A stretch of 64,000 nt of DNA from Legionella jordanis (GTDB lineage Bacteria; Pseudomonadota; Gammaproteobacteria; Legionellales; Legionellaceae): the NCBI RefSeq assembly GCF_900637635.1, contig NZ_LR134383.1, forward strand, positions 578,501 to 642,500, in the 5' to 3' direction. The notes under the pieces are model-generated. The model worked only from the letters and a program-made list of their open reading frames with translations. It did no database searches and was not told the DNA's origin. Positions 32,779 to 42,650 of this stretch are shown piece by piece (the stretch's first letter is position 1; every line of letters starts with the position of its first letter). The position numbers and the translations under genes are program-made.

Positions 32779-35700
32779 GTGACTAAAGTTTACTTTTGGG
32801 AAGGTCTCATTGGAGACAAAGAACGATATGAACCTTATATAGAAACCATAGCTAAAATAGCCCGTGGAGACTATCAAGCCGCTGATTTGGATTTAAAAAA
32901 ACTAAGAGGCCACAGGATTTATAGCGCACGCATCAATCACAGTGATCGTCTGTTATTTACCACAGTGTGGTTGGGGAAAAAACCCTATTTATTATTATTG
33001 GATGTCATTTTAAATCATGACTATCAGAAATGCCGCTTTTTAAAACCTGCGGTTTTAACAAATTATTTAGAATCACATTCGTCTCAATTCACAGGGAAAA
33101 TACTGGACGAAGAATTTATAAGACTGAATGAGTCTATCCCATTGGCCCAGCAAAATAACGAGCCACTGCAATACATTGGCCTTGAATACTACAACCAAAT
33201 GTATCTTGAACTAACGGACAGGCAGCAGACCATTCGCAAAGCCTCATTGCCTATGGTTGTAAGTGGCCCTCCCGGCTCAGGAAAATCCTGTGTAGCCTGG
33301 TCGCTATTGATTCAAGCGGTAAAACAAAAAGAACAGTTGTCTGGTCCAATTGTTTACGTCACTCAATCCGAGACGCTAAAAAGCAATTTTGCAGCAATGG
33401 CCACTGAATCTTCATTGGAAGAAGGCAGGGCCTTATTTCTGACTTACCGTGAGTTCTTAATGCAATTTGACGCTGAAGCCAGGAAGAAACAACTGGTGGA
33501 TGAGAGTCATTTTTTTCAATGGCTCGAACTGTATTGCAAAAATTTTAAGGCCATCTTAAAAGCCAAGAGAATAACTTTTGACGAAAAACTGTTGGGGGAT
33601 TTTGTCGGTATTTATCAGGAACTTCGTATTTTAGCGGCCTATGATGCCCATGATTATCTCAAGCTTGGTGAAAAGCAAAGTCTTTTAGCGGACATCACTC
33701 AACGAGAATGGCTGTTAAAACTTTATCAGTCCTATTTGGCTTATTTAGAGCGGAATAATGCTTTGTTTCCTCCATTCTATCAGTCATCAGTAAACGCAAG
33801 CTGTGGTATCCTCATTGTAGACGAAGCGCAAGATTTCTCACATCAACAACTTAAAGTCTTGCTGCATGCAGCAGATCATGAGCAAATTTGCTACTGCCTC
33901 GGCAGCCATCAAAGCTTGAAAGATAGCAAATCCAAGCTGCCTTTTCTGCTCGGGTTAAAGAGTAATTACTCAGAAATGAGCTATTTCGAATTGGATTTGA
34001 CCCATCGCTGTCCACCTGTAGTTGTGGAACTTGCCAATAAGATAATCCAAATTAAAAATAACTTAACCGGGGGGTTAGCCGATAAGCGGGAGTTCGTCAG
34101 CTTCAGTGCCACCAGCCAGGAGAAAGAAGAAGGGAGCATTCAGTGGTTAGCGACTAATTCGGAAAATGAAATGGAAAGCTTAAGACAAGCGGCGCAATCC
34201 ACGAAGTTTGCTGTAGTTACTTCCGAATTGTATGTGAATGAAGCCAAAAAACTGTTCAATACCCCTTTGGTTTTTACGGCAAACGAAATCAAAGGTTTAG
34301 AATACGATTCAGTTGTTGCTTACCGTTTGCTCGAAACTGAGGAATTTTATCGGGCAAACGCTTATTTGGCCAGAATGGGACATCTAAGCAATCCGGTGCA
34401 TCGACCTAAGCACGCCAAAGGAGATGAAAGCTTTGGTCCTCCATTTAACCAACTATTTACCTGTTTTACACGCACCCGAAAAAATTTGTTCATTATACAA
34501 AATGCTTCTCATAAATTAGAAAAATTAATCAGCTTGATTCAACAGGCTATTCAGCAAAAACCAGGAGCAGACATTCAAATAGTAGAAAGCAAGAGCGAGA
34601 ACGATTGGGAACGAGAAGCTCAGCGGCTCGAACAGATGGGTAAAATGCAGCAGGCCAATGACATCAGACAAGAAAAACTCGGAAAAACTGCCAAAGCAGA
34701 ACAGTCGAACTCACTGTATGGGAGCTACGAAAATTTGGCGGTGAACGCGCAAAATGAGTCAAGCGAGCGAACTAGGAAAAAAAAGGAGTCAGGCAGTAAA
34801 AAACCGGATGCTGAATCAAAAAATTTGAATCATTCAAATCCTGAGAGTAAGCTCGACCGTTATAGAAAGAGCTTATTGCAAAATGCCACTGAGAAAAATC
34901 TCTTAAATCTTTTTGTACACCCACAGGCAGAGCGTATTCTGTTTGATGACTATGCGGAATCTTGTTTGTTTAAGCAACTGATTTCCATCCCTTGGAGGAT
35001 GGATAACCTTGCAAACGTCATCAGGGACAATAGACATCGAATGGCCTTAATAGCGCGAAATTTTGGCAAAATTAATGCAAATTCCACAATCATTCCCTGG
35101 GAAATTATCGTTTTAAAGCTGCTTACACTCGTGCCTAATTTCGCTTTTGAATTGCCCGTGGACTATCTTCGAGGTACTGTTGATGGCGTATCCAGGTTAT
35201 TTCTGTTTAGTAAAACGACAATAGGCTGTCAAATTCTAAAAGCTCTGATTGTGGAACATCCGGAAGACTCCGTAAAAAGTGGGATGACGATTGAACATTC
35301 CCCGCTGATTGAGGAATTAAGCATCCAGGACTTAATCCAGAAAAACAATGAGGTTGAAGCCCATAGTGCATTGATACAACTGGCTTCTTCAGATACTGGT
35401 TTGCTAATACTTAAAGCTTTGTTTTCCAAAAATAAGAGGCTCTTACTTAATTTACAGCTTGAAGACTTGTTGCAAATCAGTTACCCCTCAGTTGAGGGAA
35501 TTCGGGGAAGTAACGCTTTATATTGGTTGTGTCTAAGGGGGCAAGATTTGCTCCTGTTTATTCTGCAAAACAATTTGCAATTAGCTAAGACCATCCGTTT
35601 CAAACACTTATTGCTCAATGTTTTAAACAGCGCTTCTGAATACAGTCCCCCACCCCTTAAATTTCTAAATTATTCAGACAAAGGAAGACAGATCATTCAA

Positions 35701-37038
35701 TGGTTGCAGCAGCAGAATCCAGAGCTTGGACATAAACTGGCTGAGTCTAAAAAGAAACTGAGCGATTACATAAGCCCCACAGGCTTAAAGCCTTTTAATC
35801 CCGAACAAGATCAAACGCGGCTCACTTATTTGGATGAGACTGAACTTCATCCACAAGAAGTCAGAATCCTTACGCCAGAATGCAACGCAAAATCCAACAT
35901 TGAACAATTATTAATTGATATAATGATTTTGGATGACGAACAAAAAATAGACAGTTCGAAATGTACGAGTATCAATGAAAAGAATTTGATGGATTTGTTC
36001 AAACATCCCATGGCGGAGAAATTTTTGTTTGAACCAGTTATTAATGATTCCTGTGTCTTCCTGAAATTGCTACAAACGGCTAAGAGCATGGATATACTCG
36101 CTCGCGTCGCACATTCCAATATAAATTACCTCAAAATGATTGCTATTAACTTGGAAAAACATCTTCCCAGGGAAGGAGGCTCACTTTTTTTTAAACTGCA
36201 CAGGATGAATTTGTTATTGAATTTTTTACGACATTTTGAACAAATCCCCTTCATCCTCTCTATTCATGTATTACGTGAAATTCCTTATGTGAATGAAGGT
36301 GATACCGTCTTTCTTTTGCTGAGTAAAACCTTAACAGGGCAGCAGATCCTAAGTAGGATGTGGTTGGGTTGTGAACATCATTTAGCCAACAACCAAAACA
36401 TTATGGAAATCAAAGAAAATATTTTAGACATCACGTGGAAAGATGTCACAAAGGTAAATAATGAGCAGGAAAATGACTGTGCCTGGATTAACCTAATTGC
36501 TTCCCCTGTTGGAATTCGGGTGTTTTATTCAATGTGCCACTTTAACGATTGGTTAAAAGAACTTACAAATTACGATTTACTTCGAGTAACCTCAAGTTCC
36601 ATTAACGGTTTGAAGGGTACTACTCCTTTATATTGGTTATGCAGCAGTGAAGTAGGCCGTAAATTGTTATCGGATTTGCTGCAAACCAGACCCGAATTGG
36701 CCCAAACCATCAGTTTTCAACAGCTGATGAGGCCGGCCAACAATAAAGAGATCTCAGCCTGGGATGAATTAATATCCACAGAGGAAGGAGGGCTTATATT
36801 GAAAAAACTGCAAAGCCTGAACCAATCATTTGCCAAGGACATGCAACATTACATCTCTTTACTCTATATCGCAAAAACTCGACCGTCGAGAGAGCCGTCT
36901 AATTTAAATGTGCAACATCTGCCTGCAAGCAATAATCAGAACCAGGTTGATCAAGGGGAAACAGAACGGTTTTTCAAGCTGCCATCGACCTCTGATTCAT
37001 CAAGGCCACAGCGGCAGGAAAACAAATTTGGATTGTAA
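32779..37038 (+). CDS. RelE-like / SF1 helicase / duplicated helical-repeat fusion protein
   Basis: A 1419-residue protein from GTG 32779 (GAGG upstream). Residues ~1-95 resemble a RelE/ParE-type fold (KLRGHRIYSARINHSDRLLF). Residues ~160-590 form a UvrD/Rep-like superfamily 1 helicase: motif I GPPGSGKS (163-170), motif II VDEAQD (347-352), LTHRCP (407-412), motif V IKGLEYDSVV (504-513) and motif VI TRTR (564-567). A charged, low-complexity linker (~600-695) follows. The rest is a ~310-residue module present twice (~705-1015 and ~1066-1385), each starting N-L-x-x-L-F-x-H-P-x-A-E and holding four copies of an S-x-x-G-x-x-IL-x-x-L helical motif. An effector or a defence/repair protein are both possible. 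Confidence 0.75.
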   Translation: MTKVYFWEGLIGDKERYEPYIETIAKIARGDYQAADLDLKKLRGHRIYSARINHSDRLLFTTVWLGKKPYLLLLDVILNHDYQKCRFLKPAVLTNYLESHSSQFTGKILDEEFIRLNESIPLAQQNNEPLQYIGLEYYNQMYLELTDRQQTIRKASLPMVVSGPPGSGKSCVAWSLLIQAVKQKEQLSGPIVYVTQSETLKSNFAAMATESSLEEGRALFLTYREFLMQFDAEARKKQLVDESHFFQWLELYCKNFKAILKAKRITFDEKLLGDFVGIYQELRILAAYDAHDYLKLGEKQSLLADITQREWLLKLYQSYLAYLERNNALFPPFYQSSVNASCGILIVDEAQDFSHQQLKVLLHAADHEQICYCLGSHQSLKDSKSKLPFLLGLKSNYSEMSYFELDLTHRCPPVVVELANKIIQIKNNLTGGLADKREFVSFSATSQEKEEGSIQWLATNSENEMESLRQAAQSTKFAVVTSELYVNEAKKLFNTPLVFTANEIKGLEYDSVVAYRLLETEEFYRANAYLARMGHLSNPVHRPKHAKGDESFGPPFNQLFTCFTRTRKNLFIIQNASHKLEKLISLIQQAIQQKPGADIQIVESKSENDWEREAQRLEQMGKMQQANDIRQEKLGKTAKAEQSNSLYGSYENLAVNAQNESSERTRKKKESGSKKPDAESKNLNHSNPESKLDRYRKSLLQNATEKNLLNLFVHPQAERILFDDYAESCLFKQLISIPWRMDNLANVIRDNRHRMALIARNFGKINANSTIIPWEIIVLKLLTLVPNFAFELPVDYLRGTVDGVSRLFLFSKTTIGCQILKALIVEHPEDSVKSGMTIEHSPLIEELSIQDLIQKNNEVEAHSALIQLASSDTGLLILKALFSKNKRLLLNLQLEDLLQISYPSVEGIRGSNALYWLCLRGQDLLLFILQNNLQLAKTIRFKHLLLNVLNSASEYSPPPLKFLNYSDKGRQIIQWLQQQNPELGHKLAESKKKLSDYISPTGLKPFNPEQDQTRLTYLDETELHPQEVRILTPECNAKSNIEQLLIDIMILDDEQKIDSSKCTSINEKNLMDLFKHPMAEKFLFEPVINDSCVFLKLLQTAKSMDILARVAHSNINYLKMIAINLEKHLPREGGSLFFKLHRMNLLLNFLRHFEQIPFILSIHVLREIPYVNEGDTVFLLLSKTLTGQQILSRMWLGCEHHLANNQNIMEIKENILDITWKDVTKVNNEQENDCAWINLIASPVGIRVFYSMCHFNDWLKELTNYDLLRVTSSSINGLKGTTPLYWLCSSEVGRKLLSDLLQTRPELAQTISFQQLMRPANNKEISAWDELISTEEGGLILKKLQSLNQSFAKDMQHYISLLYIAKTRPSREPSNLNVQHLPASNNQNQVDQGETERFFKLPSTSDSSRPQRQENKFGL

Positions 37039-37050
37039 TCCGTTTAATAT

Positions 37051-37081
37051 GTCTGCCTTAAGCCGGTGCTAGGAGGCAGAC
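37051..37081. terminator. Bidirectional terminator hairpin
   Basis: GTCTGCCT (37051-37058) and AGGCAGAC (37074-37081) form a perfect 8-bp stem with a 15-base loop, followed by TTATTT on the plus strand and preceded by an AT-rich stretch for the minus strand. It separates the convergent helicase-fusion and DAHP synthase genes. Confidence 0.6.
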
Positions 37082-37100
37082 TTATTTAAACCGGATAAAC

Positions 37101-38420
37101 TCAGATCCGGCTTAATTGCAATGCCATTTCTAAAGATTGTTCATAATTCAGCCGTGGATCCACAAGACTGCGATAAGCGCGCTTTAGGTCATCTTCATTC
37201 AAGCCACGGGCTCCGCCAATACACTCCGTAACGTTATCGCCTGTGAGTTCAAAATGCACTCCGCCCAAATAACTGTCCATCTCTCGATGAATTTTTACCG
37301 CTTGGCTTAGCTCAGACAAGATGTTATCGAAGTGCCTTGTTTTTATGCCATCGGGAGTTGTTTCCGTATTTCCGTGCATGGGATCGCAAGACCAGGTTAC
37401 TGGGCAGTTGCTGGCTCGTACCGTCTCAATGAGAGGGGGGAGCAGTTGGCCAATTTGTTTGGCTCCCAGTCTTGTTATGAGTAACAAGCGTCCTTCTTCT
37501 TTATTGGGGTTTAGAATATGGATGACCTCTTGCAGCCATTCCTTGCTTGCGCTAGGGCCAATTTTTAAACCGATGGGATTTTGTACGCCACGCAAAAACT
37601 CCACATGGGCGCTCTCTAATTTAGCGGTACGCATTCCTATCCAGGGCAGATGCGTGGATAAATTGTACCATGAGCCATCATGCAGCTGTCTTGTTAAAGC
37701 TTGTTCATAGTGCAGATGCAGGGCCTCATGGGAAGTGAAGAAATCTACTTTATTTAAGGTACTGTCCCTCAAACCGCCAATGGTTTCAATAAATGCTAGA
37801 GCATCAGAAAGGGCACGAACAATTTCATGATATTCCTCAGCTTGCGGTGAATGTTCAACAAAGCGCAAGTCCCAACGATGAGGGTAGTTTAAATCAGCAA
37901 AGCCACCGTCTAGAAGTGCGCGAATAAAGTTTAAAGTCATGGCTGCACAGCTATAGCCTTGCAGCATTAATTTGGGGTTTGGAATTCTCGAGTCCGCATT
38001 AAACTGCTGTGAGTTAACCAAATCTCCGCGATAACTGGGTAAAGTTAGTCCTCCAATGGTTTCAAAGTCGGAGGAACGGGGTTTAGCATACTGGCCGGCA
38101 ATACGCCCAATGCGAATGATGGGCTTTCTCATCCCATGCAACAATACAAGACTCATTTGCAGCAGAATTTTAAGTTTATTGCTGATGATGTCGGAACGGC
38201 ATTCACTGAACGATTCGGCGCAGTCGCCTCCTTGGAGGATGAAGGCTTCCCTGCGTCCTGCCTTGGCGATGGCTTGTCGTAAATTTTTTATTTCGCCACT
38301 GGTAACTAAAGGAGGCAGTTGGCTTAATTGCTCAACCACTTTCTTTAATTGATTCTCATCAGGATAATTTGCCGCTTGCTCATAAGTAAAGCGTTGCCAG
38401 GAAACAGGTGACCACTGCAT
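37101..38420 (-). CDS. Class II 3-deoxy-7-phosphoheptulonate synthase
   Basis: First enzyme of the shikimate pathway, condensing phosphoenolpyruvate and erythrose-4-phosphate to DAHP. It is the plant/Mycobacterium-like class II type: FILQGGDCAESFSECRSD, RIGRIAGQYAKPRSSD, PIGLKIGPSAS and WSCDPMHGNTE are all diagnostic, including the metal-binding Cys, His, Glu and Asp positions. I start at ATG 38420 (MQWSPVSWQRF, AAGAGG upstream), giving 439 residues; an upstream ATG at 38441 would add seven unusual residues. It stands alone, divergent from grpE. Confidence 0.95.
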   Translation of the reverse strand: MQWSPVSWQRFTYEQAANYPDENQLKKVVEQLSQLPPLVTSGEIKNLRQAIAKAGRREAFILQGGDCAESFSECRSDIISNKLKILLQMSLVLLHGMRKPIIRIGRIAGQYAKPRSSDFETIGGLTLPSYRGDLVNSQQFNADSRIPNPKLMLQGYSCAAMTLNFIRALLDGGFADLNYPHRWDLRFVEHSPQAEEYHEIVRALSDALAFIETIGGLRDSTLNKVDFFTSHEALHLHYEQALTRQLHDGSWYNLSTHLPWIGMRTAKLESAHVEFLRGVQNPIGLKIGPSASKEWLQEVIHILNPNKEEGRLLLITRLGAKQIGQLLPPLIETVRASNCPVTWSCDPMHGNTETTPDGIKTRHFDNILSELSQAVKIHREMDSYLGGVHFELTGDNVTECIGGARGLNEDDLKRAYRSLVDPRLNYEQSLEMALQLSRI

Positions 38421-38545
38421 ACAAAAAAACCTCTTGTCCATCTATAATACCGAGTATGCGATCAATGAACAGTTCACGCAAGTCATACTTTAAGTCGCAA
38501 TCCCTGTATTCCTAAACGTGTTTTGAAGAAAAATAATTTTTTTGT

Positions 38546-38570
38546 CTTGAATTTTTAGAAAACGACCCCA
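38546..38570 (+). promoter_or_regulatory. Sigma-32 heat-shock promoter of grpE
   Basis: CTTGAA (38546-38551), 14-base spacer, CCCCA (38566-38570), close to the RpoH consensus (CTTGAAA, 13-15 bases, CCCCATNT). It lies 33 bases upstream of the grpE start codon. Confidence 0.75.
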
Positions 38571-38602
38571 GTTAAAGCATCCATTTATTCGGGAGTGTTT
38601 AC

Positions 38603-39220
38603 ATGAGCGAAGACAGCAACAAAAAATGGCAAAAAATCAAAGAGGAACATGGCGCTGAGACAGAAGTGAATGAAAACGTCTTTGACGAAGACAGTGATGA
38701 AGAAGGCGATGCCGGTGCTCACGAGGCAGCTCTGGAGCACCCCGATTATCGTCAACTCGAAGAGCAATTGACCGCTGCTGAGCAAAAGGCCCATGAGAAC
38801 TGGGAAAAAGCTGCACGCGCCATAGCCGAACTCGAAAATGTTCGCCGTCGGGCTGAGAGAGATGTGGCTAATGCACATCGCTACGGTAGTGAAAAATTAT
38901 TAAATTCTCTTCTGCCTGTAGCAGACAGTCTTGAACAAGCCTTACAACTGTCAGAAAAAGAGCAAAATAACAGCATGCATGAGGGTTTAGAGCTAACCAT
39001 GAAAATGTTGCTTGATGTATTCAAAAAACATGAAGTTGAGCAAATTGATCCCCAGGGCCAACCGTTTAACCCACAAGAACATGAGGCCATGTCCATGCAA
39101 GAGACAGCTGATGCTTCACCCAATACAGTACTTGCTGTATTTCAAAAAGGCTACAAACTGCATGATCGTATTATTCGTCCGGCGCGCGTGGTGGTCGCCA
39201 AGGCGAAAAGTAATAGTTAG
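38603..39220 (+). CDS. grpE: Nucleotide exchange factor GrpE
   Basis: A 205-residue DnaK co-chaperone that promotes ADP release. An acidic N-terminus (residues ~12-45) precedes the long dimerisation helix (~50-110, NWEKAARAIAELENVRRRAE) and the C-terminal beta domain that docks on DnaK (DPQGQPFNPQEHEAMSM, ending GYKLHDRIIRPARVVV). GGGAG precedes the start. It is first in the grpE-dnaK-dnaJ cluster. Confidence 0.97.
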   Translation: MSEDSNKKWQKIKEEHGAETEVNENVFDEDSDEEGDAGAHEAALEHPDYRQLEEQLTAAEQKAHENWEKAARAIAELENVRRRAERDVANAHRYGSEKLLNSLLPVADSLEQALQLSEKEQNNSMHEGLELTMKMLLDVFKKHEVEQIDPQGQPFNPQEHEAMSMQETADASPNTVLAVFQKGYKLHDRIIRPARVVVAKAKSNS

Positions 39221-39255
39221 TACCCAAGGCACTCCGCCGCCTCGTATGCGACTGA

Positions 39256-39283
39256 CTTGAAATTTAGCGAAGCAGCCCCATAT
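39256..39283 (+). promoter_or_regulatory. Sigma-32 heat-shock promoter of dnaK
   Basis: CTTGAAA (39256-39262), 13-base spacer, CCCCATAT (39276-39283): an essentially perfect RpoH promoter, 39 bases before the dnaK start. It makes dnaK independently heat-inducible from grpE. Confidence 0.88.
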
Positions 39284-39321
39284 GAGTAACATTGCAATAA
39301 ACTACATTGGAGCAAGAACAA

Positions 39322-41265
39322 ATGGCAAAAATTATCGGAATTGACTTAGGTACGACAAACTCCTGCGTGGCGATAATGGAAGGCGACAAACCACGAGTCC
39401 TTGAAAACAGTGAAGGTCATCGTACTACCCCCTCCATCGTGGCTTTTACCGATGACGGCGAGGTTTTGGTTGGACAAGCTGCTAAACGTCAGGTTGTCAC
39501 TAATCCTGAAAATACATTATTTGCTGTCAAACGTTTAATTGGCCGCCGTTTTGATGATCCTATTGTTCAAAAAGACATCAAAATGGTTCCCTATAAGATT
39601 GTCAAAGCGGACAATGGTGATGCTTGGGTACGCGTCAAAGGACAAGATAAAGCGCCTCCGCAAATTTCTGCAGAAGTGCTTCGCAAAATGAAAAAAACTG
39701 CTGAAGATTATCTTGGTGAAGAAGTGAAGGAAGCGGTAATTACAGTCCCTGCCTATTTCAACGACTCTCAACGCCAGGCGACAAAAGACGCTGGCCGAAT
39801 TGCAGGCTTGGAAGTAAAACGCATCATTAACGAACCAACCGCTGCAGCTCTTGCTTATGGTATGGATAAAAAACGTGGCGATTCTGTCATTGCAGTTTAT
39901 GACTTAGGCGGTGGTACATTTGATATTTCCATCATTGAAATAGCTGAAGTCGATGGCGAACACCAGTTTGAAGTGCTAGCCACCAATGGGGACACTTTCC
40001 TTGGCGGTGAAGATTTTGACCTTGCACTTATTGAATATTTGGCTGCTGAATTTAAAAAAGATTCAGGCATTGATCTTCATACAGACCCATTGGCTTTACA
40101 ACGGTTGAAAGATGCCGCTGAGAAAGCAAAAATTGAATTGTCCTCAGCTCAACAGACTGATGTGAACCTGCCTTATATTACTGCGGATGCATCAGGGCCA
40201 AAACATTTAAACATTAAGTTAACCCGGGCCAAGTTGGAATCCCTGGTCGAGAATTTGATTGACCGCTCTATTGAGCCTTGCAAAATCGCATTGAAAGATG
40301 CCGGCTTGAATGTTTCTCAAATTAATGAAGTCATTCTGGTGGGTGGCCAAACGCGCATGCCTCTGGTCCAGAAGAAAGTACAAGATTTCTTTGGTAAAGA
40401 GCCCCGAAAAGACGTTAACCCTGATGAAGCAGTAGCCGTAGGTGCTGCAATTCAGGCTGCAGTATTGTCCGGTGAAGTCAAAGACATTCTGCTTTTAGAC
40501 GTGACCCCTCTCTCCTTAGGCATTGAAACCCTGGGTGGTGTAATGACTAAGCTCATTGAGAAAAACACAACCATCCCCACAAAAGCGAATCAAGTGTTCT
40601 CAACGGCTGATGACAATCAGACTGCCGTTACGGTCCATGTGTTGCAAGGCGAGCGTGAACAAGCTTCAGCAAACAAATCTTTAGGTCGCTTTGATTTAAC
40701 GGACATTCCATCTGCACCTCGCGGAGTTCCGCAAATTGAAGTGACTTTCGACATCGATGCAAATGGTATTCTAAACGTTTCCGCTAAAGACAAAGCCACT
40801 GGCAAAGCCCAATCCATTGTCATTAAAGCTTCCAGCGGTTTGAGTGATGAAGAAGTGGAAAACATGATTAAGGATGCCAAGGCTCACGCTGATGAAGATA
40901 AGAAATTTAAAGAGCTGGCTGATCTTCGCAACCAGGCAGACAGTCTTATCCATAGCAGTGAAAAATCCATGAAGGATTTAGAAGCTGAATTATCCGCGGA
41001 AGAGAAAAGCGGCATTGAGTCAGCCATTGCTGAACTTAAGGACGCCATTAAAGGAAATGACAAGGCCCAAATCGAAGATAAGCTGAAAGTCTTGACCAAT
41101 GTGTCTGGCAAAATGGCCGAGCGCGTCTATGCGAAGAAGACGGCTGAGAGCCAGGCTCAAAATCAAACTCAGACTGAAGGCAAAAAAGCAGATGAAAGTG
41201 CCAAGCCCGCTGATGAGGGCGTTGTTGATGCTGAATTTGAAGAAGTTCAGGATGATAAAAAGTAA
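39322..41265 (+). CDS. dnaK: Chaperone DnaK (Hsp70)
   Basis: A 647-residue Hsp70. The start is ATG 39322 ([17 protein letters not shown]) rather than a TTG 15 bases upstream. The ATPase domain has the GTTNSC phosphate loop, [27 protein letters not shown] and [11 protein letters not shown]; the substrate-binding domain begins after the [14 protein letters not shown] linker; the C-terminus [14 protein letters not shown] carries the acidic tail. The Gln-rich stretch before it is slightly expanded. Transcribed from its own sigma-32 promoter. Confidence 0.99.
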   Translation: MAKIIGIDLGTTNSCVAIMEGDKPRVLENSEGHRTTPSIVAFTDDGEVLVGQAAKRQVVTNPENTLFAVKRLIGRRFDDPIVQKDIKMVPYKIVKADNGDAWVRVKGQDKAPPQISAEVLRKMKKTAEDYLGEEVKEAVITVPAYFNDSQRQATKDAGRIAGLEVKRIINEPTAAALAYGMDKKRGDSVIAVYDLGGGTFDISIIEIAEVDGEHQFEVLATNGDTFLGGEDFDLALIEYLAAEFKKDSGIDLHTDPLALQRLKDAAEKAKIELSSAQQTDVNLPYITADASGPKHLNIKLTRAKLESLVENLIDRSIEPCKIALKDAGLNVSQINEVILVGGQTRMPLVQKKVQDFFGKEPRKDVNPDEAVAVGAAIQAAVLSGEVKDILLLDVTPLSLGIETLGGVMTKLIEKNTTIPTKANQVFSTADDNQTAVTVHVLQGEREQASANKSLGRFDLTDIPSAPRGVPQIEVTFDIDANGILNVSAKDKATGKAQSIVIKASSGLSDEEVENMIKDAKAHADEDKKFKELADLRNQADSLIHSSEKSMKDLEAELSAEEKSGIESAIAELKDAIKGNDKAQIEDKLKVLTNVSGKMAERVYAKKTAESQAQNQTQTEGKKADESAKPADEGVVDAEFEEVQDDKK

Positions 41266-41318
41266 GGAGCCAAAAGAACCCGGTTGTCTTTAACCGAGTA
41301 ATATTGGTCTTGAAAGCG

Positions 41319-41359
41319 GAAAAGTGTCTACAAATAAATTACCACTGTGGGCACTTTTC
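41319..41359 (+). terminator. Hairpin between dnaK and dnaJ
   Basis: GAAAAGTG (41319-41326) and CACTTTTC (41352-41359) are an 8-bp inverted repeat with a 25-base loop, followed by a T/C-rich run. It may terminate or attenuate dnaK transcription before the dnaJ promoter. A smaller CGGTT/AACCG hairpin lies at 41281-41295. Confidence 0.45.
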
Positions 41360-41374
41360 TTTCTTCTTTGCTTG

Positions 41375-41380
41375 TATAAT
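41375..41380 (+). promoter_or_regulatory. Candidate -10 element of a dnaJ promoter
   Basis: A perfect TATAAT 31 bases upstream of the dnaJ ATG and just after the preceding hairpin. No good -35 hexamer is visible, so this is only a candidate. Confidence 0.4.
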
Positions 41381-41410
41381 GTAAGTAGTTAATTAATTGG
41401 TGTTAGAGTT

Positions 41411-42547
41411 ATGGAAAAGCAGGATTATTACGAACTTCTCGGTGTTAGCCGCCAGGCCGATGAAGCAGAAATCAAAAAAGCCTATCGCAAATTGGCAATG
41501 AAATATCACCCCGACCGTAACTCTAATGACAAAGAGGCCGAAGAAAAATTTAAGGAAATTCAAAGCGCCTATGCGGTGCTTTCTGACCCGCAAAAGCGGG
41601 CGGCCTATGATCGCTTTGGCCATGCTGGCGTTGATCCCTCCATGGGCGGGCAAGGATTTGGCGGTGGTTTTGGCGGTTTTGGCGATGTTTTTGAAGATTT
41701 ATTTGAAAATATTTTCTCAGGTGGTCGAGCTCATGGTCGACAGTCAAGAGCGCAACGCGGTCCCGACCTACAATTCAATGTGCAGTTGACGCTTGAAGAA
41801 GCCGCGGTTGGTAAGCAAATTGAAATTACAGTTCCAAGGCATGTGAGTTGCGATGTTTGCAACGGTTCCGGTGCTAAAAAGGGAAGTACCCCTAAAAACT
41901 GTGAAACTTGTAATGGCATTGGTCAGGTTCGTATTCAGCAAGGTTTTTTCTCCATTCAACAAACTTGTCCCAGCTGCCATGGAGAAGGAAAAGTTATCAC
42001 AGATCCCTGTTCAGCCTGTCATGGACAAGGCCGAGTGCGCGAAAGCAAAAAATTAACCGTAAAAATTCCTGCGGGCGTTGATAATGGCGATCGAGTCCGC
42101 TTAAGCGGGGAAGGTGAGGCAGGCGTACACGGAGGCCCTTCAGGGGATCTCTACGTTCAGGTTAACGTGAAGCCGCATCCAATATTTGAACGTCACGACA
42201 GTGATCTCTATTGTGAAGTTCCAATCAGTTTTATAACTGCCGCACTTGGAGGTTCAATTGAAGTTCCCACCTTGGAAGGTCGGGTAACGCTTAAGATACC
42301 TGCCGAGACTCAGACCGGCAAAACCTTCCGTTTACGTGGTAAGGGAATGAAGTCAGTTCGAGGTCATGCGACGGGTGATTTACTTTGTCGTGTGGTGGTT
42401 GAAACTCCGGTTAACCTCTCCAAGGAACAGAAAGATTTATTGTTGAAACTGCAAGAATCTTTAGACAGCAGCAAAAAAACACATTCACCACGAACAAGCA
42501 CTTGGTTCGATGGTGTAAAAAAGTTTTTTGAAGACATGAAATTTTAA
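41411..42547 (+). CDS. dnaJ: Chaperone DnaJ (Hsp40)
   Basis: A 378-residue type I J-protein that stimulates DnaK ATPase and hands it substrates. The J domain has HPD at residues 33-35; the Gly/Phe-rich linker ([16 protein letters not shown]) spans ~75-100; four CxxCxGxG zinc repeats lie at ~145-210 ([32 protein letters not shown]); the C-terminal substrate domains follow. Third of the chaperone cluster. Confidence 0.98.
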   Translation: MEKQDYYELLGVSRQADEAEIKKAYRKLAMKYHPDRNSNDKEAEEKFKEIQSAYAVLSDPQKRAAYDRFGHAGVDPSMGGQGFGGGFGGFGDVFEDLFENIFSGGRAHGRQSRAQRGPDLQFNVQLTLEEAAVGKQIEITVPRHVSCDVCNGSGAKKGSTPKNCETCNGIGQVRIQQGFFSIQQTCPSCHGEGKVITDPCSACHGQGRVRESKKLTVKIPAGVDNGDRVRLSGEGEAGVHGGPSGDLYVQVNVKPHPIFERHDSDLYCEVPISFITAALGGSIEVPTLEGRVTLKIPAETQTGKTFRLRGKGMKSVRGHATGDLLCRVVVETPVNLSKEQKDLLLKLQESLDSSKKTHSPRTSTWFDGVKKFFEDMKF

Positions 42548-42556
42548 TAAAGCTGC

Positions 42557-42585
42557 TGTACAATTCAGTATTTTTGTACAATTCA
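42557..42585. repeat. Pair of 11-bp direct repeats upstream of carA
   Basis: TGTACAATTCA occurs at 42557-42567 and again at 42575-42585, an 18-base period, that is about 1.7 helical turns. It lies 66-94 bases upstream of the carA start and just after dnaJ. Two identical half-sites at fixed spacing suggest a binding site for a regulator; it does not match the E. coli ARG-box consensus. Confidence 0.4.
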
Positions 42586-42650
42586 TGCGCGCAAGACGAT
42601 GTGTACTCGAATTGCAAAAACTACATTCGTCATCAGCTTGAGAGTCTTAT

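Noticed and set aside
41309-41340. CTTGAAA upstream of dnaJ as a sigma-32 -35 element
   Set aside because: No CCCCAT-type -10 element within 11-16 bases; only the half site is present.
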